A DNA stretch of 64,000 nucleotides from Reticulitermes speratus (lineage: Eukaryota; Arthropoda; Insecta; Blattodea; Rhinotermitidae). Within the stretch, counting starts at the first letter, position 1. Each line of letters begins with the position of its first letter. The stretch covers positions 30,768,033 through 30,832,032 of the forward strand of contig JAJKFL010000014.1 in assembly GCA_021186555.1 (NCBI GenBank), read 5' to 3'. The notes beneath the pieces were generated by a model, which was given only the letters and a program-made list of their open reading frames with translations, was not told where the DNA came from and made no database searches. This document shows, piece after piece, positions 33,632 through 44,296 of the stretch. A program made the position numbers and the translations under genes.

Positions 33632-33674
33632 TTGTTACTGTATGTCGGAACCTGAAGAAAACTGCATCATGAGC

Positions 33675-33955
33675 TTCATATTTGTGGCACATTTGGTTAA
33701 GGTACTGTGTTACAAGCCGGAAGGTCGCGGGTTCGATTCCCGATTGTGTCATTCGAATTTTTCATGTACATAATCGTTCCGGCTCGACTCAGCCTCTAAC
33801 AGAAATGAGTACCAGGGGGTAAAGGCGGCCGATGCGTAGGGCTGACCTTACCACCTTCATGTGCCAGATTGTCTTGAAATCTGGGAGCCTCAACCTCCTG
33901 GAACCCTCAGGGCCTGTCCAGGCCTGTACAGGGATTGCTTTACCTTTATCTTAGT
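33675..33955 (+). mobile_element. tRNA-derived SINE
   Basis: The head has a B-box-like GGGTTCGATTCCCG at about 33728-33741. The body runs AGTACCAGGGGGTAAAGGCG and GGAACCCTCAGGGCCTGTCC, with a GATTGCTTTACCTTTATC tail. Same family as 43477-43767. Confidence 0.8.
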
Positions 33956-35087
33956 TTTCCAAAGTTTTCCCCACGATGGAAAATTCCCAAAGGGCATACC
34001 ATTCGAAGATGTGCATGTGGATTTCAAAATTCTATACGTGAATGATTTCATCACAACATTATGCAGGCATCAACCAGAAGTTCTATAAAGGCATGACAAT
34101 GAACAAGTTTGCAACATTGCACAAGGCGAAGCCCAACACAGGAAATAGAGAGGCTTAAACTTGGCTGAGCCAATCTTTCGCCGTTCAAATGACTAATCTG
34201 CCGTTATACGTAGTAACGCTAAGTAAAGTTAGGCATGATGTGCTGTAAGAACATGCAACAACTAAGCAGATGATCAAGACATTCTGAATAAACAAACGAT
34301 AGAATGTGCACGGACGAGAATGTATGACTACAGAACACAACTGCGGTGCCATATTGGCCATGCTGAGAGACAGACGCTCTAAGTTAACGACAAAGTACAT
34401 AATAACTTGAACAAGAAATTAAGGACAACGTATCAGGACACAACTGCACCAGAAACGGGTCAACAAACGGCCCAACATCGTCACAGTTTGATGACAATAT
34501 TTGTTGCAGCTTATGTAGCAATGTATAATGACATGTAGAGGTGATAGACCTACAGCGTCGAATGGGAAGACGACTATAAGTGATGCACCCCTGTAAGGGA
34601 TTGTGATTTATTTTGCGGTAGGATCTCAGAAGTATCCTGAATGTACTGAGGAAACTTCCAACTTCCGGGTCGACAGTCGATCACCGAAAATCAAGGGTAC
34701 CGACCGCCGAAACACGGTGTTTACTTTCATGTCCAAAACAAGTCTCCAATAGCATTAATACATAGGTAACCACAGAACAAACGGTCAAAGGCAACTGTTT
34801 ATTGAACAAATGACTTTGCTGCCATAAATGTAGCAGCCACGTGTTTCAGTTGTAGAAAAAATTATACACAGAATAAAACCAAATATTGCTGTATATGTTC
34901 GAGGTTTAAATATAATAACTGAGATCAAAATTTTAAAATTAATCACAGGTTTGTCATCATGAATTGGTCAGACGTATTATTAAAATTTCATATTATAATT
35001 TGAAAATAATTCGTTATTGTTCGCAATGGCTTTATCATGCAAGTGTTCGGCGTATTCTAAACATGGTAATTGACTTATTTCCTCATA

Positions 35088-35210
35088 CCAACCAAATGCA
35101 CACATAATATATATAATCGTATAGTTCTATTGACATTACACGTTTCGAAACATGTCGGGGTGTCAATAAACTACACGATTATGTATATTATGTGTGCATT
35201 TGGTTGGTTT
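35088..35210. mobile_element. Compact foldback with hammerhead vestiges
   Basis: ACCAACCAAATGCACACATA at the left is mirrored by TATGTGTGCATTTGGTTGGT at the right. The middle reads CACGTTTCGAAACATGTC, i.e. two GAAAC boxes back to back, with no CTGANGA core on either strand. Ends match the GTGCATTTGTTGG family end. Confidence 0.65.
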
Positions 35211-35823
35211 AATGAAATAAAATAAGTTAGATTAAAAATTCACGGAATGAACAACTTTAAAATGGTAACTGACGTTAAGGCGCATGCGCATCTGTTGCAA
35301 TGTGGCAGATACAGACAACATTCTGACTTTATTTCTTTCTACAGTAACAGGAACCATTTACCTGAAGTTTGCAAACAATATGATGTACCTTTCCTTTCAG
35401 CAACTTTCTTAGAACTTCATAAGGTTTGATACTTCCACGGCGGTGACCATGCAAATTATTCTTCCGGGATATGAGTCGTGTCGTTCCATGTACAGGTACA
35501 TATATGCCAAATTGAACGCCGTCACATCCTATGTAGTGTGACAGAAACTTATCTACCGAACTATATGGCGTCACATCACAGAACTAATTCAAAATAAAAG
35601 TTTTCAGCCTCCTAGGTCTCCGAACTTAACGTCCCTTATTTTCTCTTCCGACGGTACAGAGGAAAACAGCCGCTGGACATGTACACAGTGTTGAAACGTT
35701 ACAGTGTAGGACTGCCGCAACTAATGAAGCCACCAGAAATGCTCAGACATGTTTGAACCGAGGCAACACAACTGTTCTCTCGACATCTGCCACATTACTA
35801 GGGGTGCACACGTGGGACCTTAC

Positions 35824-36531
35824 CAGTGGCGGCTCATGGGACTTTCTTATTGTAGGCCGGGGCTAAGATTATTATATGATTACTGAGGGGCCTAATAGAG
35901 TGTTTCTTTCAGCACAGTCACTCAACTAATTACGTTTAGCTTATATAGCACGATTGAAATTTCTAACATATTTGTATTCTGCTTGATGATGCCTGAGAAA
36001 TAACTACGCCAGGTGTTGCACGACTTAAATTCTTAATTTCATTCTTCTTGGCGAAAGTTAATTGCGAAAAACTGATGCTCTTTAAATACTTCACACTGTT
36101 CTTGTTCATGTTTATCTTAAAATTGCAAATACTAAAATTAAAGCATTCACAATACGGCTTTGAAAACAGGTAGGCCTACAAATGGTTATCGAAATTCCAG
36201 CGTTTGAAACCTTAGAAAAAAAAAGATATACAAAGTTTTCGTTTAAACCCTCTCCAGGCTGCACTCCAGCCCGCAACCAAGCTACCGCTGCCTTCCCACC
36301 ACTCGGCACTAGATACGCTGACCCAACGCGCAACGTCTGGGCAGGGCACAGCCTGCTCGCTTTCCGCAACGGTTAGAGTCTGTCGTGAATGTTTGAATTT
36401 AGAATGATTTCATTCATATTATTTTAAAGAAGGTAGGTATCTCCTAAAGACAACTTTTATCCAGATATTTAGTTTAATTTTTCTCAAAATTTTTTAGCTT
36501 TTTTTTAGCCCTTATGGACGAGCCGCCCCTA
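35824..36531. mobile_element. Nonautonomous hAT element with intact target duplication
   Basis: Starts CAGTGGCGGCTC and ends GAGCCGCCCCTA (10 of 12 inverted), flanked by identical 8-bp GACCTTAC copies at 35816-35823 and 36532-36539. 708 bp, with no transposase recognised. Confidence 0.82.
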
Positions 36532-36867
36532 GACCTTACTAACGCAAATTGCAATTGCGAGCTGTCTTTCTTTTTTTCGATAGGTTATGTATTCTGGCTA
36601 CATACACAAAACACTTAGAAACACCGAAAACATTGTAGGCATGGGTTTCAAATTTAATAATTACCCAACCAGCATGGATAAAAAGAAATTTAACAAGACT
36701 GTGTAACTTCTTCGTCTTCTGTCTATCTTAACCCTACTGCGACGCTTTGCCTTTAAGCAAGTAATTTTCTAGGGAAGCCATGCCTGTACAGTTATTCCCG
36801 TCGGGTACCACAATATTATACTGCCAAAACTGAAGTTATATTAATTTAAAATATCCATGAGTTGATG

Positions 36868-37163
36868 CGTGGTGGGCCGGGATATCGTAGTCGGTACAGC
36901 AACTTGCTACGGGTTGGACGGGCCAGGGATCGAATCCCGGTGCGGGCGAGATTTTCCGCACCGTCCAGACCGGCCCTGGGGCCCACTCAGCCTCCTGTAC
37001 AATCGGTGCCGGGTCTCTTTCGCGGGAGTAAAGCGGCCGGGGCGTGGTTGTGACCACCCACCACCATCTAGAGCCTAGGTTAAAGAAAGAGTAGAGCCAT
37101 TCCTCTACTCCCCCTCCGGGCCTTCATGGCCTGTTCTAGGTTGTACTTTACCGTTTACCTTTA
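36868..37163 (+). mobile_element. tRNA-derived SINE (second subfamily)
   Basis: A-box-like GATATCGTAGTCGG, B-box-like GGGATCGAATCCCG (about 36926-36939), then CCGTCCAGACCGGCCCTGGG and CTCAGCCTCCTGTACAATCG. Ends in a TTTACCGTTTACCTTTA tail. High GC compared with its surroundings. Confidence 0.8.
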
Positions 37164-37299
37164 TGACATGATTTGTGAATGCATGGATTTAAAATCAACT
37201 CAACTGCACTGGTCACGGCAACTATCAACATATTAAGTTCTATAACTCTAGAGGTCAAATGCGGTATTAATGTATTGTCATTCCGTGTACCGCGCTTAC

Positions 37300-37560
37300 T
37301 TCGGATGTGTAGAGCACTGAACTGGGGGGTGTGTAGGCCCCAGAGCCCATCTGAATCTTTTGGAGCTGACAAAAAATCTCTTGCCCCGGGATAATACTGA
37401 CTCAGGAAAACCAAAAGTAGCCTACTCAGAGAAAAGCCTGTCCGAGTAGCACCTTGTCCACCACAAATTCCACACAATTTTGGCCAATTTGGATAATCCA
37501 CATAATTCCTGGCCTCGGATCGAACCGGGGCCCCGAATGGGACAGGTGACTAAGGGCAGG
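37300..37560 (-). mobile_element. tRNA-like SINE remnant (third type)
   Basis: On the minus strand a head-like segment contains CCCCGGTTCGATCCGAGG (about 37510-37528), a B-box match, followed by a GC-rich body. The boundaries are uncertain. Confidence 0.45.
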
Positions 37561-37925
37561 GCTTCAAGAGTGTAGTTCGTTCGCGATTTACGTCATCAGC
37601 TACACGATACAAAGTTATAGATACGTTTTGTGTGTAGAAATAATGATTATATTATACGCATTTACGTTGGGGACTGTCAATTGTCTGAGTATAGTTGCTA
37701 CACACGACGTCATCAAGTAAAAACAATATTGTAACAGAACAGGTTTTATAATAACTCTTACTTTTGTCTGATGATGGAAGCAGATTCGATTCCAAATTGT
37801 CGTGTCTATTAAGTAAACCTCACACAACAGACAATGTCCAACGTAACGTTATATAACGAATGGACCCTAGTCAAAATCACAGGAGTAACGATAACTTCTA
37901 CTGTCCTTAATTACGTTTTACAATT

Positions 37926-38040
37926 TAAATTTTAACTCCCACGTATTTCGATCCCCAGGGGATCGAAACAGGTAGGAGGGTTCAAAGTGATATTGTAATA
38001 TAAAATATCTGGGAACAGGATTGTGCATTTTGTTGGTCTG
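37926..38040. mobile_element. Decayed foldback with hammerhead vestiges
   Basis: TTTTAACTCCCACGTATTTC and its approximate inverse complement GGATCGAAACAGGTAGGAGG meet at GGATCCCCAGGGGATC-like centre sequence. GTGCATTTTGTTGGTCTG at the far right matches the family's distal end. No complete ribozyme core. Confidence 0.55.
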
Positions 38041-38210
38041 AGTGTTGTGAATTAGTTATCGACAATGCATGTAATGAACAATATAAAGTTGATATGTAAT
38101 ATATACGATTACGGGTTCAATTATTTTAAGGCAATTACCCTTCATATATGTTGTATATTGGATAACGAGGTTTATCTCTTTTCTGGAAGTATGCAGATAG
38201 CTTACCTGAT

Positions 38211-38346
38211 GCGACCGCCAGCCCGATCTCGAGAGGTCGATCCCCGTAACGTCCGCACCCAACTCACGCTTGCCGTCAACTGCCTCAATATCCACGTCTT
38301 CAGAACACTCAACATGTCGGGTAGGCAGCCGAGCTAGAAGATTTCT
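38211..38346 (-). other. CpG-rich, splice-flanked orphan segment (possible 5-prime exon)
   Basis: GC- and CpG-rich stretch in AT-rich surroundings. On the minus strand it lies between TTGCAATTGCAG and the strong donor CATCAG/GTAAGC. Two frames are open throughout (one reads HVECSEDVDIEAVDGKRELG), but neither splices in frame to the dynein start. It could be a noncoding first exon of the dynein gene or belong to another gene; I recognise no protein family. Confidence 0.3.
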
Positions 38347-38494
38347 GCAATTGCAACAGCTCGCGGTAATTAACGAAAACTAAAAGTTTTGACCTGGAGT
38401 CTCATCCATGGGCCCACACAATACAAACGGCTAAATTCACCGGTATTCCGACTCTACTTTTATAACAAATTTGTGTTTGTACCTTCGTCATGTC

Positions 38495-38519
38495 AGTCAA
38501 TAAATAAATAAATAAATAA
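38495..38519 (+). repeat. (AAAT)n microsatellite
   Basis: Short perfect AATAAATAAATAAATAAA tract. Confidence 0.85.
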
Positions 38520-39480
38520 AACTCTTCAAATCTTTTACAAATAAAAGCAAGAATGGAGAAAATGAACCACATTTCATAAAGCACTGGAATTTCCAATTTA
38601 ACCTCACTGGACTGAAAATTCTGTTCTAACAAAATGAGTTTAAAGCAGGACCGAATCTGTTTAAATTAGATTTTAAGAAGTTTAAAGAATGCAGGCCTAC
38701 TCGTTTGGATAGGATTAATATATATATATATTTACAACAGTAGGCAAAATAACATGATACAAAAAGAAGTGGGCAGAAAATTTGGAAGGCCAGGAAAAGA
38801 TTATCGAACTCCATTTGCACTTACCGCCCAAGAACGAGATCAAAAGACAGAATTAGAGCTAGACCTTCTTCATGTTGGTGTGAAGTTTGAAGGAGCTTGT
38901 ACACGTTCCCTATCGTCAGGGGCAAAAGCAAAACGACTTTATTACAAAACTTAAAAAGTTACCACTTTAAAAATGATGACACAAAATAGTTTTGATCACG
39001 TAAAAGAAACCGCACATTTCTTAATTATTCCAATCTAAAAAATGTGACACAAATTAACAATCATTTTATGTAACTACTATGAGATCAGATTATGTACAAA
39101 CCATGATCAACTAGAAATAACACAGCAATTAATTACCTTAATTTACCCTTGACATTCGCTGTTAGGCCTATACAGAAAATAAAAATAAATACGCAAAACT
39201 ACTCATAAAAAGTGTAAAAAAATTCGGGTGCAATAAATACCATATCTGAACCATCAGAATTTCAAATACCTGTAGTATAAGAATGGCACTCGTTACAGGT
39301 TACCTCTCCCTGCTGTCCTCCTTGGTAGCCAAACCGGCACAGTTAAGTTCATAATCACTATTAATGATAGGAGATGGAATGAAAAGTAGCCTATTATATG
39401 GAAATCATCCTGTATTATTACAAAGGGAATCGAGACACTTTGTAGTAGTTAAATATTATTCATTCCGTGAATTTACATGC

Positions 39481-39620
39481 GAAATTGATGTATTAATATT
39501 ATCTATTTTTTGTACCACGTCTCCCTGAGGATGGCGATTTATCATTGAAACATGCAGGAGGGTTAATTGTTTATGTAAACTTACAATTTTATTGGGTGTA
39601 TATGTTTGTGTATATAAATG
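39481..39620 (+). mobile_element. Solo copy of the hammerhead-bearing element
   Basis: Aligns with the right arm of the foldback at 15221-15874 (GTCTCCCTGAGGATGG, then a GAAAC box, AGGAGGGTTAATTG and GTGTATATAAATGATC). No inverted partner nearby, so this may be the single-copy form. Confidence 0.65.
39519..39560 (+). ncRNA. Hammerhead-like motif with damaged cleavage site
   Basis: Core CTGAGGA at 39525-39531 and GAAA at 39547-39550 are intact, but stem III reads ACATGCA where a U before the cleaved base is required. Stem I CTCC/GGAG is still present. Predicted inactive. Confidence 0.5.
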
Positions 39621-39779
39621 ATCACTTGACTAGTGTTCACCAAAATTTTGGACTATAGAAGAATTAATTTGCCATTTGATAAAATCCAGACAGGGACACT
39701 CCCTAAACAGTGTTACCAACAAGACTGCAAATGGTGTAGGCCTACTCCGTAATATAATACACAGGCTACCGAGGCGTTC

Positions 39780-40640
39780 TTTGCTTTATAAATATCTTAC
39801 GGTTTCACGGTACACGCGTAGGCTAACTGTAATTTCATTTACGCCCACAAGAAAGTACGGCTTTCCCTACGTCGATTTTCATGATACCCACAAATGCCGA
39901 ACTGATCTTTTAAAACTGAATTTCATACACATCGTACAACAAATGTGCGAAGTACGGATAGAAATTCATTTACATTCCTAAGTGAAATATCGCTTTCACT
40001 GTAACGATTTTCACGAAATTCAATTTCCTGCACCGCCTTTTTTCCAGATCGGAAGAAAAATGTAGAAAATAGGACAAAATTTAATTGACGTCCTTACGTA
40101 AAATATGACTTTTGGTCCACAGATTTCCTGTGGTATTACATGCAGTTATTCGGTACCGAATGTCACCAAAATCGGTCAAGAAATGTGAAAAGTACGGGCA
40201 GAAATTAATTTACACCCTTAAGAAAACATGGCCTTCACTGCGCCGATTTTCAAGACAGTCACAGTCGTTCAGTAAGTTTCGATGGACATCTCCTGTACCG
40301 AATTTTATCCAAATCGGATCTAACATGTAAGAAATACGAGCAAATTTCATTTACGCCCTAAAGTAAAGTGCGGTCTTCACTGCACTGATTTTCATGAAAT
40401 TCCTAAATGCTCAAAAATATTACACTGAGAGTTTCTATACTTAATTTCATCCAAACTGGTCAAGAATATGGAAATTAGCGTAGAAATTCAAATACGCCCT
40501 TAACTAAAGTATGATTGTCACTGAGCCGATTTTTAAGAATCTCACATTTGCTCAACAGCTTTTTTTAAAAGAACTCGTATCCTAAATTTCATAAATATCC
40601 GACAAACGGCTTAGGCTGCGGTTACAGTAAACGTGTTTAC
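39780..40640 (+). repeat. Degenerate tandem repeat, about 130-bp period, copy block 1
   Basis: Recurrent words in fixed order: AAATTCATTTACGCCC, then AAAGTACGGCTTTCACTGC, then CCGATTTTCATGAAA, then CTGAATTTCATCCAAATCGG. About six diverged units. The same words occur at 42555-43040 (opposite strand) and 55595-55960. Confidence 0.65.
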
Positions 40641-40743
40641 CTAAACTGTGTATTAGAATTAAGTTCCTCCCTCACGAACACAGTCCCTGCCCATTATAAA
40701 ATCCAACGGGTTAAAGTGTTCGGGGAAAATGTGCGATGTTTGG

Positions 40744-41020
40744 TGCGAGTATAAAACGATACACCACAGGTGCAAAACTCCCGTGAGGCGACTACATTTT
40801 GGACGGTGGCACATGATATTTTCAACATAATTACTGCAGTTTTTCCCCTTACATACAAATGTATATCGGTTCACCTGAATCGAGCAGAAAGCGCCACGTG
40901 ACAGTGAAGTTCACAGGTCACTCCAGAATTTTTGTTCGTCAGTATGTGACTTACTTCATGTAACTCTTCTGATTCCTAGAATTTGGAAAGGCTCCCAGAT
41001 TTCTGGAAAGTTTGCGGACC
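40744..41020 (+). repeat. Dispersed repeat of unknown class, copy 2
   Basis: Shares CAGTTTTTCCCCTTACATAC, ACAGTGAAGTTCACAGGTCA and CATTTTGGA-type blocks with 47320-47590. No coding frame or terminal repeats seen. Confidence 0.55.
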
Positions 41021-41184
41021 CTCAAATACATTGTGGCAGAAATGTAGTTTCTTAATGTACCAGCAGATGGTATGTATAATTACCCTTGGGGTTTAGAAGG
41101 TTAATTTTGTGTAAAGTAGGTCAAGCTGTCTTCTTTGTACAGTAGGAGTAAATGTTAATGCAAGTTGCCTAGCAGAGGCACGCT

Positions 41185-41190
<6 letters not shown>

Positions 41191-41227
<37 letters not shown>
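41191..41227 (+). repeat. (TA)n microsatellite
   Basis: About 18 TA units. Confidence 0.95.
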
Positions 41228-41233
<6 letters not shown>

Positions 41234-41442
41234 TCCGCATACGGTGTACCAAACTTCAAGATGTTATTTTATGAGTCATTTTGAATACAAAATGTTGTAT
41301 CAACATATGCCCGATTATCAACTGTAACATCGCTACGAGCATTTTAATGTACGAGTATGAACATGACCTAAATGAAGATGGTAAAATACACACGTTTTAT
41401 CACACTGTACACATAAAAATAAACGTATGTGCAAGATTGTAC

Positions 41443-41449
<7 letters not shown>

Positions 41450-41485
<36 letters not shown>
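41450..41485 (+). repeat. (TA)n microsatellite
   Basis: About 17 TA units. Confidence 0.95.
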
Positions 41486-41488
<3 letters not shown>

Positions 41489-42554
41489 TTTGTTTTCTCA
41501 GAATAACGGTAATAAAAGGGTTTACCGGACGGTCCCCTTCTCCTTTTGTAACAAATGACCAGGTGACACTGCCAGCTTTTAGAAAAGCATTCTACTTGAA
41601 AGTGCGTAACCTCACAAGTGGAACCAGGTTCTGCTGAACTTTATTACGATATCCATTTCAATGGCCGCATAAAAGCAACAAACGGGACAGCGCAGTGAGT
41701 TATCACTGCCGTAAAGAAATGTTAAAATACGCACCTCTGAAACAAGAAACCCGGGACGACTCTTAAATAGATAACTGAGGTCGAAAAGTGTTAAAAGCCC
41801 AACCGCGTGGCGGCTTGGTAAGTACGTCTTTCTTTTAACGCCGCACCGAGCACAGCTGCTTTATCGCACACGAAGACTGCATTCGCCGGGACATGTCATG
41901 ATAGCAGGAGTACTCAGGACAGCGATAAAAAGAACACACTATATTAAGATAATCTGTAGGTATATTCCCGTTACCTGTTGCAAGTCAACTGCGTTCCATG
42001 TACGAGAAATTTTTCCATATACCACGCGCAGAGGGAACCAACACCTCGGTCACCACTGTTTAAATTACTTGCTTAACGGACCAGTCGATTCAAATGCACT
42101 GGCTATTCGCAGCTTTCAAAATACAAGCAAACTAAAACAATGATTACAAAGCAAAACTAACTTCACTTAAACTGCAGTAGTATCATTTCTCACATACCAG
42201 TAGCGGCGGTACAACCATGACTCGGTATTAAAAGCTTCCTTCATAAGTAACGGTATGTAAAATAAAGGTATGTACTCGTATTTGGTAGTTAAGAAAGGCT
42301 TTAAGATAAGCATAACACCTAAATCATTTAATGGGCACTGGTATTCACATACTCCATCTACTTTAAAGTTAAATAAGCTTAATATTTCGCCCAGAGTTTA
42401 AGTTCATCCTCAACGTAAATAACGATAATTTTCCTGAGCGTTTATAAATCGAATTAACTTCACAGTTGAAGTACGTTTTCTGTGAGGTCTGATCTTTTTA
42501 TATATATACTCAGATCAGCTTCGCCTTTTTAGAGGTCCTCTACGAAGTAAAAAA

Positions 42555-43040
42555 AGAACCCCTTATGTAGAGACAACGTCCGTCCGTGACCAAGTTTCAG
42601 CGAATACACGGCCTGTCGGATTTTCATGAAATTCGGTATAGGATAGAAGTTCCCTACAAAACCATTTCGAGCAAGCAAGAGTGTCAGAACAGAAGAATCT
42701 CCTTGCAATGCCTTGAGAAACTAAGTTTTGTGAAAATCGGTGCAGAGAAAGCCGTACTTTACACAAGGGCGTGATTTAAAATTTGCCCTATTTTCTGCAG
42801 TTTTCGTCTGATGTGGATAAAATGTATTTAGCGATTGTGAGTTTCGTGAAACTCGGAACAAAGAAAGCCATACTCTACTTACGGACTTAAATTAATTTCC
42901 ATCCGTACTTCGAACATTTAACCTCCGATATGGGTGAAATCCAGTATGTGAAATATGGACTTTCATGAAAATCCGCGCAGGGAGAGCCATATACGTCTTA
43001 CGGCCATAAATGAAATTACACGCACGCGTGTACCACGAAA
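42555..43040 (-). repeat. Degenerate tandem repeat, about 130-bp period, copy block 2
   Basis: Read on the minus strand it repeats GTAAAGTACGGCTTTCTCTG, CCGATTTTCA and AACTCACA words of the block at 39780. Three to four diverged units in the opposite orientation. Confidence 0.55.
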
Positions 43041-43476
43041 CCGTATATTTGGAAAGTAATGAGCCCCTTGGTAAAGTCTGCGTACCAAGTCACGGAATTC
43101 ATCATTTGCAGTCTGGTTAAGGGTAAAACTCGCCTTTGTGCAAGCAGTTCAACGTCGAAGTAGGAAAACCCGTATCATACACCAACTCGCGAACTGAATA
43201 TTTCTTTTCAACGCTGTGTTTCTTGAAAATGTAAATAAGAGGCAATCGATAGGCATATTGCTGTTATGCGCTGTGTCCGGAGATGAATGAAAGTCCCTAT
43301 CACCCGGCCCCTAAATGGGCATTGGTTAAGAAACTATCACCGTCGTGTAAATTAACAGAGTATCCTTCAAGTAATAAACGTTAAACATAAAAGGAAAAAA
43401 ATCCAGTAAATATGAAGACCGCTGTTACAGCACCTAGCTAAACATGCCTGGTACAAGAACTGGAAGGTTCAACATG

Positions 43477-43767
43477 GTACAGGTAAAGCAATCCCATTAC
43501 AGGCCTGGACAGGCCCTTAGGGTTCCAGGAGGTTGAGGCTCCAAGATTTCTAGACTATCGCTACATAAGGGTGGTAAGGTTGTCAGCCCTACGCACCGAC
43601 CGCCTTTACCTTCCAGGAAATATTCCTGGTACTCATTTCTGTTAAGAGGCTGAGTCGACCCCAGGGCCATAGTGCGACCGAAAGGATTATGACACCATCG
43701 GGAATGGAACCCGCAACCTTCCGGTTTGTAGCGCAGTGCCTCAACCAACTGCGCCACCGCGTGCCCC
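43477..43767 (-). mobile_element. Young tRNA-derived SINE with perfect 11-bp target duplication
   Basis: Flanked by GGTTCAACATG at 43466-43476 and 43768-43778. On the minus strand the tRNA-like head starts GGGGCACGCGGTGGCGCAGT and carries a B-box GGGTTCCATTCCCG. The body has AGTACCAGGAATATTTCC and ends GGGATTGCTTTACC. The perfect duplication indicates a recent insertion. Confidence 0.9.
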
Positions 43768-44059
43768 GGTTCAACATGACTAATAACAAAATACGTCACA
43801 GGGCACGATCGTCAGCCAGTTCCATCCAATTCCAGTTATGTACAACACAAATAATGTAATAAGAATCGATGCGTAAATATTATGCTTGCATAACACATTA
43901 ATACCCCAACCACTCCTCCGCCCTTCCGGAGATAAGTGGACCGTGCCCCTTACAACTTCGTTCTCAATTTTCAAAACCTGCTGCCGACGACAAAATTTCT
44001 AATCTTAACTTTACTCGTCCCGCTGTGATTGTACAAAATAAGGAGTATAAGACCGCCAA

Positions 44060-44296
44060 TCACGACTAAGAATATTTATTACCTGTACAAGAATTTGGTT
44101 ACAACATGTTTCGGCCGGAATAGGCCATCGTCAGGTAATACAGAATACCAAAACATACCAAGAAGAATTAATGCAACTTTATGTAAAATTAAAAGTTTTA
44201 GAAACCAACTTATGCACTATATTCTCATAAGTAAGTCAATTACCCCTGGGGTAATTGACTTACTTATGAGAATATAGTGCATATGTTGGTTTCTTA
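44060..44296. mobile_element. Hammerhead-bearing element with terminal palindrome
   Basis: A hammerhead-like motif on the minus strand (44099-44140) lies next to a near-perfect palindrome (44201-44294, centre at about 44247). The palindrome's outer ends read GAAACCAACTTATGCACTAT and the complement ATAGTGCATATGTTGGTTTC. The family end motif GTGCATATGTTGG is therefore present in both directions. Confidence 0.75.
44099..44140 (-). ncRNA. Hammerhead ribozyme-like motif
   Basis: Minus strand: stem I TTAC/GTAA, core CTGACGA (44128-44134), stem II GGCC-loop-GGCC, GAAA (44109-44112), stem III ACA/TGT, triplet GTT with the cut predicted between 44103 and 44102. All invariant positions match. Confidence 0.72.

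Noticed and set aside
33728-33741. tRNA gene suggested by a B-box (also at 36926, 37510 and 43690)
   Set aside because: No complete cloverleaf; the sequences continue into shared SINE bodies.
35590-35660. Mariner-like phrase SPRSPNLTSLIF on the plus strand
   Set aside because: Too short and degraded, with no inverted ends found, to call an element.
43497-43799. A 100-codon protein on the minus strand
   Set aside because: It lies wholly in a SINE with target duplications.
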